A DNA stretch of 64,000 nt from Mesostigma viride (GCA_009746045.1 RPFO01000175.1:4624100-4688099), one strand, 5' to 3'. Counted from the stretch's first letter, positions 31,601 through 43,700 are shown. Numbers and translations are program-made. Notes: generated by a model not told the origin, from the letters alone.

Positions 31601-33229
31601 ACCTTCACGCGGTGCAGCCGAATGATGTCCCCCACCGCTCGTATCCGCGGCAGCTGCTGAACGCTGCCTGCAAACAGCTTCACCTCTACCCCGGTCCCTA
31701 GCTGTAGGGACGAGCCGCCCGAATTACCATTGCCTGACGATTCCCTCGCGACACTGCCTCCTGCGTTGTTGTCATGGCGCCCCGTGTGGTTGCCCTCACT
31801 ACGAGGAGCGTCGTTGCTCCCCAAGCGCGGAGCGTTGCTGTTGCTAGCTTGTCGCCCGTCGATGTCGTTGTCACAGTAGCAGGAGGGGTCCACGAGCCGC
31901 AGCGTGATGTAATAGTCTTGGTGGGGAAGGGGCGGAGGGGAGAGGGCAGGCACACAGCTAGCCGTGCGCACCATTAGGCTTGATCAAGTGACTTGCATAT
32001 TGATCGTACGTTTGCGAAGTGACCATGGTTGACACAGAAGTCTGTGGGGGAAGAGGGGACAATCATACCAAGACAGGTCGACGCATATATATTTACTCGC
32101 AAAAATATAAGTAAATGATAAAGAACTTATTGGGGAGGGGAGGGGGGGGAAAGGGGGGCATGCGCACTTTCGCGGTATACATTGAAGGTTAGCGGCCTAA
32201 AATTCCGCTGGGGTAGCCCAAGGCCGCAGGCTGCCCAAGACCATGACGACAAAAGGGCACGTGAGGAAGAATGAGGGCATGTTGAGATGGGTAAAATGAA
32301 ATAGCAGTAGGTATGAGGGCAGGCTGAGAGAGGTAAAATTATATAGCAGCAGGTATGAGGGCAGGTTTGAGTCTTGAATTACTAGGTACAACGCAATAGG
32401 TATGGGGGCATGTTGAGATAGGTGAAATAAAATAGGTACCAGGGCACGTTGAGATAGGTGACATGAAATAGGTATGGGAGCATGTTGAGATAGGTGAAGT
32501 GAAATAGGTACCAGGGCACGTTGGTATAGGTGAAATGAGCGGATGGACCTTAGCCAGAAAAGAAGCTGGCCCTTGAAAGGTGGCATGTGGAGGCATGAGC
32601 CAAAAGATGACCGGAGCAGGGCGCAAATGGCAGGTATAACACCCCATGTAATCTGGTCAAGGCTGTAGAACACCGCACGGCATCTGGTCAAGCCCATAGA
32701 ACACATCACGTCATCTGGTCAAGCCGATAGCACGAAGAGGCAAGTGTTGCCAAACACGTAATCCTTGCCAGACCGTCTGCACTCCTTTAACGGCAAATCT
32801 AACACATGCCGAGCCGGCAAGTGCTATCAAAGGCACCTATATGGACAGCGATTCCCTAATCCAGTTGTTTGTGATGTATGTGGACAAATAGGAAGTCGTG
32901 CAACCAAGACACACATATATATAAATTGTTTCCTAGACGATTGACAGCCTTGCCACCCTATACACAAGGAGAAGGAGAGAGGACGCCGTCTGACTGGCTC
33001 GCGCTTGCTTATCTATCTGCCGCAAGCGGGCATGCCACAGAGGATTCAGAGTAGTGCAACTGTTCATGGAACTAGCTTGCCTACCTAATTTGCGGCTCAG
33101 ACTCGGCGTGGTGTATTCCGCCACCAGGCCGTACAAGTCGAATACTCCATTCCCTTCGGAGTAGCGCTTGCAATTGGCTGGATGGAGGGCCGTTCTGATA
33201 CTTGGATAATCATACTGATTAGGCCTCAT
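19687..33229 (-). CDS. POT1: Protection of telomeres protein 1 (POT1), multi-exon
   Basis: Single-strand telomeric DNA-binding protein that caps chromosome ends. Exons, 5' to 3': 33229-33085, 31916-31603, 28446-28300, 27242-27173, 26140-25947, 24767 to about 23974, tentative 22368-22289, 21192-20944 and 19962-19687. Phases fit at every join from exon 1 to 6 and from 8 to 9. OB1 (Telo_bind) is exons 1-3: FDLYGLVAEY, DYYITLRLVDPS, VEVKLFAGSVQQLP, GDIIRLHRVK and ASYCLFDGE. The linker ends QPFDVFCK. OB2 starts in exon 6: WVVLVWDGTDAP and GEWAYMRNVSC. OB3 is exons 8-9: KFRCLVQVVDFLP, LLLRDATGHLDLMLHGDAA and AQFWGAGLNPSDL, ending TWLDVCVLSYLP and QRCYQVFDTMML, like the POT1 C-terminus. About 690 residues. 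Exon 1 is strengthened by codon join TTA-G|AC giving L-D-Y-Y. Uncertain points: the end of exon 6, exon 7 and the last few residues after CAG at about 19723. Gene symbol is by homology. Confidence 0.88.
20940..21192 (-). other. POT1 exon 8 (third OB fold)
   Basis: Acceptor TTACCTCGCAG precedes GATGTGATGAAG and donor GCG|GTGGGT closes it at 20944; 83 codons, phase 0 at both ends. The frame stays open past the donor to 20767, but the family's next conserved block (FF-type motif, then PW...CC..SY) is found in frame in the exon at 19962. Splicing is therefore preferred over read-through. Confidence 0.8.
22289..22368 (-). other. Tentative POT1 exon 7
   Basis: Open segment after acceptor GACATTTGCAG, encoding (D)LALRRGCPLEVADYQSLQDE and ending at ATG|GTACTAG. 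It sits where POT1 proteins have a linker just before OB3, and its end phase fits exon 8. Its start phase needs exon 6 to end one base earlier than the best donor seen, so the join is unresolved. Confidence 0.35.
22625..22850. repeat. About 78-bp tandem repeat, 2.9 copies
   Basis: Units start GAATACTGC(A/G)ACATGGCG at 22627, about 22706 and 22783, within the POT1 intron between exons 6 and 8. Confidence 0.9.
23569..23862. repeat. 49-bp tandem repeat, 6 copies
   Basis: Unit starts AATACCAGGACAAGATA, with period 49 from 23570 to 23815. Two variants (ATGCATATG and AAGCATAGG) alternate in the first five units, so a 98-bp higher-order unit was duplicated. It lies in a POT1 intron. Confidence 0.95.
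25122..25440. repeat. 28-bp minisatellite, about 11 copies
   Basis: Unit ACCAATCTATCTATATAACC followed by ACGCAATT, in POT1 intron 5 (25946-24768). Fragments of the same unit resume at 25621-25670, beyond an inserted SINE-like element. Confidence 0.95.
25483..25622 (-). mobile_element. SINE-like element with 10-bp target duplication
   Basis: A 140-bp insert interrupting the 28-bp minisatellite, bounded by TACCAGAATA at 25473-25482 and 25623-25632. Read on the minus strand it starts near CCTAGTGCACC, contains TAGCTTAGAATGTATTA, CATATGCCCC and GTGCTACAGATACTCCCAAC, and ends in TAATTAATAT. The size, the AT-rich 3' tail and the long target duplication are those of LINE-mobilised SINEs. I see no A/B box promoter, so its class is open. 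Confidence 0.75.
26141..26240 (-). other. Long polypyrimidine tract before POT1 exon 5
   Basis: On the minus strand about 80 bases of CTTCTTAT/CTGTCTTAT-type pyrimidine-rich sequence run up to TTTTTATCCCCAG, the acceptor of the exon starting at 26140. This is the strongest 3' splice signal in the gene. Confidence 0.7.
30551..30655. repeat. 20-bp tandem repeat, about 5 copies
   Basis: Unit GAACCGTGCCCTGATACAGT repeated without spacing. It lies just before the palindrome at 30680. Confidence 0.95.
30680..30727. repeat. 48-bp near-perfect palindrome
   Basis: The left arm TTTCCACGCAGGCTTTCGCC and its inverse meet at ATTCGAAT (centre 30703/30704), with one mismatched pair. It can form a 24-bp hairpin or cruciform without a spacer. 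Confidence 0.95.
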
Positions 33230-34554
33230 AGTGATTATTAGGCCTCATGTCTGTCACCCACAGGCAAGACAATAACAAGGCATGCAATGCAATGGAACAT
33301 AACATCCGAGAGGCAGAATTGGTGAAACCGCAGAACGCGGAAATCGCTGGGGAAAGACCCGTTCATATAATGGCAGAACTGTAAAGCATCTTACCGTCAT
33401 CATTGCCTGCAGGCCGGTAGCTAGTTGCACTGAGTGACCAGATAGCTGCGCGGGCAGGTACCCTTTTGCGAGACAGTATGAGACAGCTCCACTGCAGTAC
33501 TAATTTTGCTGCAGGTGCTCATTCCCATAGACCGCGAGCTTATGCATGGATTAAGCAAAACATGTTGATTAGTTGGGCATGATTGTGCGTACAAGATTTC
33601 ATATATTGGCCATGCATGTGTTTTATTAAATGTATTTACATAATAACAACCAGAGACCAAACCACGCCTGCTTTCTTGGATGCAATGGACAGGCCAGGTG
33701 TTGTACTTTCCAGTTTCCATTGTTCCTCGGACAAGCCATCAGGAGTATCCATAATTACCCGCTTGAGACTTTAGCAAAGCCTTGTGAAATCTTGAGCAGC
33801 CTACGTGAGAAGACTGGGAGAAGAGTAAAATTGCGTTCCAACATTCGTCCAAGGAACTGTGCAAAATTATTGTTCTGCCGGGTAATACAAACGACACCTG
33901 GCACCTGCTAGGTTAATACTGCCGCCCGATGTGTTTCGGAGATCCCGCGAACCGGCAAGATGCTGTTCAGGGTTGATTAGCTGGAGATACTGCTTGAGAC
34001 ACCCTATCAGGTTCTGTCAGCTCCGTAAACAGTTTAGTGGCAGGTAGTGGCTATCATATTTCTTTTCCCGGGAGCGTAATACAGTATTGGGAATTCATCG
34101 GACTCCATATCCGGCAATTTTTCAAGCCATCTCTGACCACGTTTGACATCCGGGTTTAGTGGACATATTTTCCGATGCAGAGTTTCATTAGGTGGAAGAA
34201 TCATCCCAGGCAGTAGGTAGCTGGATGTTCGAAATCCGTCGCTTTTATCGGGGGTTTCCCAAGCTGCCGGGAATTACGAGTTAGTAGGACTTACTTAGGA
34301 TTACTCCTGCACATTTACCTCGGGGAGCAGGCGTATTGCTGTCCATGCGGCATGATTGTGCAGCAGTGAAAAATATCTCTTTATGATGCGCATGAATAAG
34401 ATTGAGGCAGGAGTACCGAGACACATGGCATTTACATATCACGTCCCTCCCCCATGAATAGATGATCGTTTTAGGGCTGGCAGATGGGGTAGAGGCAGCT
34501 AATTGCTGAGCCTTGGCAGCACTGCGGCCGCACATTCCATGAATTTTTACGACA
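33230..34554. promoter_or_regulatory. Divergent intergenic region between POT1 and the TTLL3-like gene
   Basis: 1,325 bp between the two predicted start codons, which face away from each other. It must hold both 5' UTRs and core promoters if exon 1 of each gene is right. I cannot name a TATA box or other element with confidence. No ORF in it has supporting motifs. Confidence 0.5.
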
Positions 34555-34740
34555 ATGAAGTCGCCGCCGAGATCCAGTCCTCAGCCAGTAAAATCGCCAA
34601 GCAAACGCCAAGCTCGTGTCCGCCAGCGCCTGGCAGCTGCAGTCGAAGCGGCAAAGTCTGGGGACCCGTCGGTTGAAGCTGCCGAGCCACAGGTGCCCCG
34701 CGGCGAAGGGGAGCGGCCGCTGTCTGGCCGGGCGTTTGTG
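34555..34740 (+). other. Exon 1 of the TTLL3-like gene
   Basis: 62 codons from ATG 34555 (MKSPPRSSPQPVKSPSKRQA, basic Ser/Pro start) to donor TTTGTG|GTAAGA, phase 0. The next exon starts in phase 0 at 35760 after an extremely long C-rich tract ending CCCCCCACCAG. The join is inferred, since no family homology covers it. An alternative start is ATG 35562, read straight into exon 2. Confidence 0.55.
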
Positions 34741-37700
34741 GTAAGATGCCACGTGCCAAGACAATGCTGCGGATGCAAGCCCGGTTAGGAGATCTCGCTG
34801 GGCTAATGCCATTTGACCGAGCGTTACTAGCATCCTCAGAGCGGGGTTACAGAAAAACTCCTCGTAGTAAATATTTGGTTCTCTTCATCGCCATAACAAC
34901 TTGCAGATTTTAAATCTACAATAGAAATTGTCTGTGCAGGATATGCGGCCAAACTGCAGTGGTGCGCACGCTATGCATCGTTCAGCACAGCATAAATGCG
35001 ACTCCCAGCCAGCAGGGGTAAATCCGTAGCATGCATGCCTACCGTGGCCGTTGCCCTTGCGGGTGTTTGCAACCTCGTTCACCCTAGCTCGCGGCATGTG
35101 AGGATGGCTCAAGTTTTTTGCTCAAGTTTTCTGTTCAAGTTGGCTTCAAGTTTCTGTTCGCGCCGCGGAGCATGTTGGCTTTTGACATGTGCCTGACACT
35201 GAGCAAACGGCACTGTGTCGCACGCAGGGCGTTCTGTCACGCGTCACTTGACCGCTCAACATACCCACATCATCTCTCTTGTCCCCTGGCCTCTCCTGCT
35301 CCCACTTCCTCCCCTTGGCTCCAGACCTGTCTTTGCAAAGCAGCCGAACTCGTAGGGGCTTCCCTGCAGCGTCCCTCCCTCCCTTGCTGGTCACTGGTTG
35401 TCCCAAGGCTTTTGCTTCTGCCGCCCGCCCCTTAACAGTGCTCCACCCCAATCCCTCGCTCGCTGCTCCATTACTGTGCCCGCTGCTGTCCCCACCTGCC
35501 GGCTCCCTCCGGTCCGGTTCATGCTGCTGTCCCATGTCATGGTATCTTCGATTACATTGAGATGAAGGAACCTTTTCTTGTCGCCTGCCCCTCACATCAA
35601 TCCCTTGACTTGCCCATCGCTGTCTTCTACCACCCGGCCCCCTCACGCCACCACCCGCCCCCCCTCACACCACCACTCGTCCGCTCCCACCGTGCGCCCG
35701 CCCCCTCCCACCCCCACCCGCCCCCTCCCACCCCCACCCGCCCCCTATCCCCCCACCAGTCAGGCCTGCTCGCCCAAGTCCAGCTCTCCCGGCGCGCCTC
35801 CGACCCGATCCCTGGGCTGTCCGGCAAAGTCCACAAGCCCCCCGTATCCCCCAAGAAGCCTCGTAGCCATGCCCGGTCATCCCATGCCAGGCAGGACGAT
35901 GATTCCCCTGGCAGGCAAGCGTCCCTGGACAGGGGGAACCCCTGGGAAGAGGCAGCGACCAGGGGGGATGCACCGGGCGGGAGGGAGCAGTATGGTATGT
36001 CGGGCCTTGATGTACATCGGGGCCGACCCGCCAGCGGAACAGGGGGAGCCAGGGGGTTCCACCGTGACGGGCCGGACCAGGGGTCGAGCGTTGGGGGAGC
36101 GCCAGGTGGCGCACACGGGCAGGGCTCGGAGCGGGCGGCTTCTCCCGGGTGGGGTTTTCAGGCGGTCAAGGGGCGGGGGTGGAGTGGCACGCGGGCCAGG
36201 GAGGATGGTGGGCGCGGTGGCAATGAGGAGGGGAGTGGCGATGGCGGCAGTGCTACTACTGGCGAACACATGAACAGTAGCTCTAGTAATAGCGCTAGTA
36301 ACAGCACTGCTACTGCCGCTAATAATAGCAGCAGTGGCAGCGGGGTGGCGTACGGGGCGCCGCGAAGGGTCAGCTCGGCCCCTATTTCGCGTCCCGGAAA
36401 CGGCGAGGGGGGGCAGGGGGGAGGCCCCGTGGGATGTCCTTGCCAGGTGGCGACATGGCATCCAGGGGGGCTCCTGGCGGCGGGGGCGTGCTGTCCTCTC
36501 CAGTGTGGCAGGGTGGGGGGTACTCCGGGGAGATGGTGCCACGTGGCGGTGGCGTGGTCAGTAGTAATCCCTCAAAGGCACCGGGGGGGGTGGCCGTAGG
36601 GAGGGCGGGAGTGATGACGATGAGCCGATGGCAGAGGGTGATGATGATGACGATGATATTGATGTCATTGTTCAAGAGATGAACGGTTCTAGTTATGGCA
36701 GTGATGGGAATGGGGCGAACGGGGCGGAGGCCAGCAGCAAGGTGCCCAGTCGTGGGGCCTACCGTGGGGCCAGTGGCAAGCCGGGCGAGCCAAGTTCTGG
36801 CCGGCAGGCGAGCCATAATTCTGTCGGATGGGAGGCAAGTCATGAACCTGCAAGTCGTGATCCTGGCACATGTCCAGTAGTTGAAACTGGCGCACGCAGC
36901 AGCATGCCCGGCGGCCCTCGCGTGGGAATTGACGTGGCCGACTGGGGTGGTTACGGTGCCAGTGGTGGCCGCAAGACCGCGTTGGACCTGTTGAGCCCCC
37001 CTGGTGCCTCCCAGGACGGGGATGAGGTCAGCGGTTCTGGGAACGGTGGTGGTGACATCACCTTCAGTGATGCCTCGGGTGAACACGGCAGGCATGCCAA
37101 GGGGGGGGGGGGGGGCAGCAGCGGGCAGAGGGGTGGGTGAACGGGGCACAGGCGCAACCAAGGGCCCTGCCATCTGGCGATTCTGGCTCCAGGGAAGGGG
37201 GGGAACACCAAGAGCTGAAGGGGGCACGTGAGGGGATGGTGTCAGAACTTTTTGAAGAAGATTTCTCCCGCGTGGATGAGCTCGCGGAAAGGCATGGGCG
37301 GGGGACGGTGGGCGTGATGGCAGGGGGTGGGGAAGGAGGAAGGGTTGAGGGGCGGCGTGAGGGGAGCAATTGTGGGCAGGAAGGGGGCAGAGCAGAGGAA
37401 GCTGACTCTGGAGGACACGTGAGGCCAGGTGGCGTACAGGCAGGTCATGACAGGGATGCCGCAGGTGGCAGCGACCAGGAGGCTTGCAGGTTGTTCAGCG
37501 TAGGTGCGCTGGCGCCGGCTGGGCAAGGGAGTCGGGGTCAGGAGGGGGTGGGCGCCGGCATGCCCCCCTCAACAGCCGCGCGGGCCTCCTCAGGGGCTCT
37601 GGATGTCAGGCATAAAGTTGGGAGGGGTGGCACGCCCATGGAGGAGAGGGGGGAGAAACTGGCGGAGGACTCTGTGAGTGACTCTTTAGGGGCCAGGGAT

Positions 37701-40700
37701 GACTCCGTGGCCAGTCGAGATAAGGAGGAGGAGGACGAACGTGGTCGCCATGAAGGGAAACGGGGGCAGGGTGGGGACCCGCAAGTAGGGTTGCACCAGG
37801 GTGGGGGCCAAGGTGGGGAGCTTGGGCGAGCGGCACACACAAGTAGGGGTGTTATCGAGACAGCAGAGTCCAGCCCAAGCGTCCATGGAGGTCGTGTGAA
37901 GCGGCGCTCGAGTGGCAGCAAGGGCGGTTTCGTCAGCAAGGATGCTCTAGTTGACAGTAAGGATAGCCAGCCAGGGGTTGTGTGTAGCTCGGCATCCATG
38001 CATGCGGCCGCGGTCGCTCGGGGCCTGTGCCCCCACGCTGTCTACCCGCACGCCCAAAACCCCCTGCTGGGCCTGAACAGCCCCCAGGGCGCCGCACACG
38101 CCCATGGCCCCCCCCACGGAACAAGTCCCACCAAGGGTGCTGCCCCTCGTGGCATCAACCCCTCCCATGGCGCAAGCGGTAGCGTCCATGTTGCAACCAG
38201 CCACGGCACAGCCAGCCATGGCGCAGGTGGGGGCCACTATATTGACACAGGCCATGACGACACGAGGGGTGTCAAAACAGGAGGGCTCGTGCATAGCAAC
38301 ACGAGCCCGGCACCTCACGCCACGGATGGCAGCATTGCTCACACTGCTGACGCACGCGTGGCGAGTGAGGTGGCTTCGGGCCAGGGTACCTCCTCGACCG
38401 CGGCCTTGGCATCATTTGCTAGTGTGGCCTCATCCATGGCTGCATCACTTCCATCTGCGGGAGGCCACGGCCATGGCCATGCGCCTACAGCTTCGCAAAG
38501 CAGCCCCCTATGGCATGGGATCGTCGCGTCACCGACCGCCTCCATCATCGACTCCCCCGCCGCGCTGCCCCTTTTCTCCAAACTGGCCCCTCGTGCGCGC
38601 CCACCCTCCGCGCCGATGCTGCCGTCCGCTCCTGTCCCGCCAGGTGGCGGGGCCCACGCAGGCGCCCCCAAGCCCGGCGCCCACGCTGCCAACCCCTACC
38701 TATCCCGATACGAGCTCCCCGAGCGGGCGGCTACTTATGGCACGGCGAGTAAGAGCCGCGTTCCCCGCCCGTCGCGCTCCGCGGTCCCCGCGTCCCGCGG
38801 GTCCCTGGGCCCGACTAGCCGTTCCCCCGGCACTATCTACCCTGCCTCGTACAACCTGTCCTCTTACGGTATCCCGCCTTCCTCTGCTGGCGCCGCACCC
38901 GCTGGCGGTTCGGGTGCTCCGTGGGACGTCAGGGGGGGCCTCGGGGGCGAAGCGCTGACCTCTATCATCGATCGCTACTATCGTCCAATCAGTGCAATGG
39001 CGGGCAGTGTGGGGGGCAGTGGGGGGGGAAGCGGGCACGCGGGCAGCGTGGCGGCGGCGCATAAGGCCCGGGCGGCCACCGGGCTGTATCAGAAGGCGGC
39101 GCGCGACCGCAAGCATAAGCTCGAGCGGCGTCGGCGCGAGGTGCTGGCTGCCAAGGGCGAGGAGGAGAGGGCGATGGACCGGGCGCGGCAGGCCGAGGTG
39201 GCGGCGCGCACGAGGGAGATGCTGGCGGAGCTGGAGCGCATGGAGGCGGCGCAGGTAGAAAGAAAAATGTGATTTTGGCTATAAGTTCGTACTAGTATTA
39301 TCATCAAGGATTATAATATTGTCATCGCTCAAGTGTCCTTGCTGCTGGTAGCCCATTCATCGTGAGGGAGATGCTGGTAGAGTTGTGGGGGATTGGAACT
39401 TAGCGACGGTAAAAGAGCTTGATCACTGTGTCAGATACGGTACCATATAGCGTACAGTAGGAGTATGATACATAGGAGTATGATACATAGGATTATGATA
39501 CATAGGAGTACGATACATAGGAGTATGATACATAGGAGTACGATACATAGGAGTATGATACATAGGAGTACGATACATAGGAGTATGATAAATAGGAGTA
39601 TGATGCATAGGAGTATGATACATAGGAGTACGATACATAGGAGTATGATACATAGGAGTACGATACATTGGAGTATGATACATAGGAGTATGATACATAG
39701 GAGTATGATACATAGGAGTACGATACATAGGAGTATGATACATAGGAGTATGATACATAGGAGTACGATACATAGGAGTATGATACATAGGAGTACGATA
39801 CATAGGAGTATGATATGCAGGAGTATGATACATAGGAGTATGATACATAGGAGTATGATACATAGGAGTACGATACATAGAAGTATGATACATAGGAGTA
39901 TGATACATAGTAAGTGTTGCTGTGAGGAACTGCTGGTGGAGCGGGTGGAGGTTGCGCTGGTACTTGTGCGAAATTAAAACTGGACACCATAGGAACGAAA
40001 CTGTGCTAGAGGAATCCCAGTTTTGTACCAAAGTTTCGCAGTGCTGTAATGGTAAGTCTAGTACAGTCATTTGTAGTACTACTGCAATTTTCACTCATGG
40101 TTTGTACAGTAGCAACAAGCACAGAAACCTAGCTCTGTTGCGAGGCCGGAGAGCACGTAATGTAGCAGTAATTCTCTTGTTACACTAGCATCGCCCATCC
40201 AAGGGGCCATGGTATCGTTCGCTGGCATCCTTGTGAGGAGATGCTGGCGGTGGTTTTGCACTAGTGGTCTCATGCGTGTCATGGTCACTGTACTATAATA
40301 ATGGCGAGGCCTGCGCTGGTGGTCACATGCGTGTCATGTTCACTGTACTATAATAATGGCGAGGCCTGCGCTGTTGGTCACATACGTGTCATGGTCACAG
40401 TACTATATAATGGCGAGGCCTGCGCTGGTGGTCTGGTTGCTAGTCCATAATCGGCACCCCACTGGGGGCACACTGTTTATCAAAGAAAATGCCCTAAGAT
40501 CAACCATATGCCATGAAGATAACCAAAACCATATGCCCTCACCATATGCCCGTGCTGAAGTTTAGCTCCTCCTTTTCCGTACGCCCCGACCCCCCCCCCC
40601 CCTTCTCTAAACCCGATCCCCAGCTGGAAGCGGCGGCACGTGCGGAGCAATTGGCACAAGCTGCACGTCAACGGTTGCTCCAGCGCATGGGCCTCGACAA

Positions 40701-43700
40701 CGTGCAGCCACGCTACCACATCATCGACCCACCGCCACCTGTCCACCGCGACACCAACAACGATGACGACGATGAGGATAAGGATAAGGAGGACGGTGGG
40801 AGGAGCGGCCCCAGCGAGGAGGCGATTCTGGCGAACGCTGCGATCAAGCAGCGGGCGGCAGAATTACTCGCGGAGATGGAGCGCGCACGGGCATTGGCAG
40901 CCGAGGCGGCGGAGCGGGAGCGCGAGAAGGAGGAGAGGGAGATGGAGGCGGTGCGCGCGGCGGTGTGGGAGCGTATCGTCGAGTTGAAGATGATGGGGGG
41001 CGCCGCCCGGGAGACGCTCGGGCAATCGTGAGTGTGCCTTGCTGGGAGCTGGGAGAGGAAGGCAGGGACGCTCGGGCAATGCAGTTTGGGGCCGGGAAAG
41101 GCCATCGTGAGTGTGCCTTGTTGTTGGGGGGCAGCAAAGGCCATCGTGAGTGTGCCTTGTTGTTGGGGGCCAGCAAAGGCCATCGTGAGTGTGCCTTGTT
41201 GTTGGGGGCCAGCAAAGGCCATCGTGAGTGTGCCTTGTTGTTGGGGGGCAGCAAAGGCCATCGTGAGTGTGCCTTGTTGTTGGGGGCCAGCAAAGGCCAT
41301 CGTGAGTGTGCCTTGTTGTTGGGGGCCAGCAAAGGCCATCGTGAGTGTGCCTTGTTGTTGGGGGCCAGCAAAGGCCATCGTGAGTGTGCCTTGTTGTTGG
41401 GGGCCAGCAAAGGCCATCGTGAGTGTGCCTTGTTGTTGGGGGCCAGCAAAGGCCATCGTGAGTGTGCCTTGCTGTTGGGGGCCAGCAAAGGCCATCGTGA
41501 GTGTGCCTTGTTGTTGGGCGACAGCAAAGGCAATCGTGAGTGTGCCTTGCTGTCGGGGGCCAGCAAAGGCCATCGTGAGTGTGCCTTGTTGGGGGCCAGC
41601 AAAGGCAATCGTGAGTGTGCCTTGTTGTTGGGGGCCAGCAAAGGCCATCGTGAGTGTGCCTTGTTGTTGGGGGCCAGCAAAGGCAATCGTGAGTGTGCCT
41701 TGTTGTTGGGGGCCAGCATAGGCAATCGTGAGTGTGCCTTGTTGTTGGGGGCCAGCAAAGGCCATCGTGAGTGTGCCTTGTTGTTGGGGGCCAGCAAAGG
41801 CCATCGTGAGTGTGCCTTGCTGTTGGGGGCCAGCAAAGGCAATCGTGAGTGTGCCTTGCTGTTGGGGGCCAGCAAAGGCAATCGTGAGTGTGCCTTGTTG
41901 TTGGGGGCCGGCAAAGGCCATCGTGAGTGTGTCTTGTTGTTGGGGGCCAGCAAAGGCCATCGTGAGTGTGCCTTGTTGTTGGGGGCCAGGAAAGGCCATC
42001 GTGAGTGTGCCTTGCTGTTGGGGGCCAGGAAAGGCCATCGTGAGTGTGCCTTGTTGTTGGGGGCCAGCAAAGGCCATCGTGAGTGTGCCTTGTTGTTGGG
42101 GGCCAGCAAATGCCATCGTGAGTGTGCCTTGCTGTTGGGGGCCAGCAAAGGCAATCGTGAGTGTGCCTTGCTGTTGGGGGCCAGCAAAGGCCATCGTGAG
42201 TGTGCCTTGTTGTTGGGGGACAGCAAAGGCCATCGTGAGTGTGCCTTGTTGTTGGGGGACAGCAAAGGCCATGGTGAGTGTGCCTTGCTGTTGGGGGCCG
42301 GGAAAGGCAATCGTGAGTGTGCCTTGCTGTTGGGGGCCAGCAAAGGCCATCGTGAGTGTGCCTTGTTGTTGGGGGCCAGCAAAGGCCATCGTGAGTGTGC
42401 CTTGTTGTCGGGGGCCAGCAAAGGCCGTCGTGAGTGTGCCTTGCTGTTGGGGGCCAGCAAAGGCCATCGTGAGTGTGCCTTGTTGTTGGGGGCCAGCAAA
42501 GGCCATCGTGCGTGTGCCTTGCTGTTGGGGGGCAGCAAAGGCCATCGTGAGTGTGCCTTGTTGTTGGGGGCCAGCAAAGGCCATCGCGAGTGTGCCTTGT
42601 TGTTGGGGGCCAGCAAAGGCCATCGTGAGTGTGCCTTGCTGTTGGGGGCCAGCAAAGGCCATCGTGAGTGTGCCTTGTTGTTGGGGGCCAGCAAAGGCCA
42701 TCGCGAGTGTGCCTTGTTGTTGGGGGCCAGCAAAGGCCATCGTGAGTGTGCCTTGCTGTTGGGGGCCAGCAAAGGCCATCGTGAGTGTGCCTTGTTGTTG
42801 GGGGACAGCAAAGGCGATTCTCCGTTGTCGCATCGGGGTCACCATACTGTTTGGGACAGGGTTGTGAGCTTACCACCCTATGTTTCGGGTTGGCGGGTGG
42901 TGGTTAGGATGGGCGGGCGAGACAGCAAGGGAGACGCTCGGGCAATCGTGACTTTACCTTTGGTGACTTGAGCACCTGTGTGGCGTGAGAAGGGCAATTA
43001 AAGGAAAGGGAGGGGGAGGCTGGGGCAATTGTGACTTTACCGCCTTTCTGGTGTGAACAGCAGGGTTGTGTGGGAGGGGCAGGGGAGTTTTGGTCATTGG
43101 TTAGGCTGTAGCTTTGCAAGCGTGATTTTACATCTTTCGCGGGTCGCCGGTGGTGCAGGTTTAGAAAGGGCACGGGGAAGGAAGGAAGGAAGGAAGGAAG
43201 GAAGGAAGGAAGGAAGGAAGGAAGGAAGGAAGGAAGGAAGGAAGGAAGGAAGGAAGGAAGGAAGGAAGGAAGGAAGGAAGGAAGGAAGGAAGGAAGGAAG
43301 GAAGGAAGGAAGGAAGGAAGGAAGGGATGCTGGGGCAATGTCGAGTCTCCCTCCATTGTGGTGTGAGGGGCAGAGTCGTGTGGGAGGGGCGGGGAAGGAA
43401 GCTGAGGGAGGGACAGTGATGGAGGACTTTTAAAAAAATTAAAATAGTTTTTTGAACAAACTTAAATTCGTGTCTGGTAGCGCGATGCCTGTGTCTGCTC
43501 AGTGATGACGTGGTGGCTCGCTGCTGTGTGTATTCAGGACCGATGTTTAGTTAGTGTAGTCGTTACTGGGCATTGGTCATATCCTCCATATGCATCCTGT
43601 CATGTCCGCCCTGTTTGTGTGGGTAATCCGTGCTCATGCGTGGGTGCATCGATCCCACTACAGCAGTGCGTGACTATGCTAGATGCTATTATAGTAGCAG

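Larger units (their letters stand above)
28447..31602 (-). other. POT1 intron 2 (3.2 kb)
   Basis: Runs from donor AAG|GTGAGT to acceptor GCCACTGCCAG. It contains CAGG repeats (28752-28771), a possible SINE-like AT tail (28910-28940), a 20-bp tandem repeat and a 48-bp palindrome. No gene is supported inside it on either strand. Confidence 0.7.

Noticed and set aside
35146-38700. Many Pro/Arg-rich ORFs on the opposite strand of TTLL3 exon 2
   Set aside because: Antisense shadows of a GC-rich, Gly/Ser/His-coding exon with few stops on either strand.
39423-40094. Minus-strand His-Thr-Pro-Met-Tyr repeat protein
   Set aside because: Reading of the 15-bp minisatellite; five-residue period equals the repeat unit, and it lies inside an intron.
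40713-42971. Open frames of 650-710 codons on both strands
   Set aside because: They arise from the 39-bp repeat, whose unit is a multiple of three and lacks stops. No start, domain or composition supports a protein.
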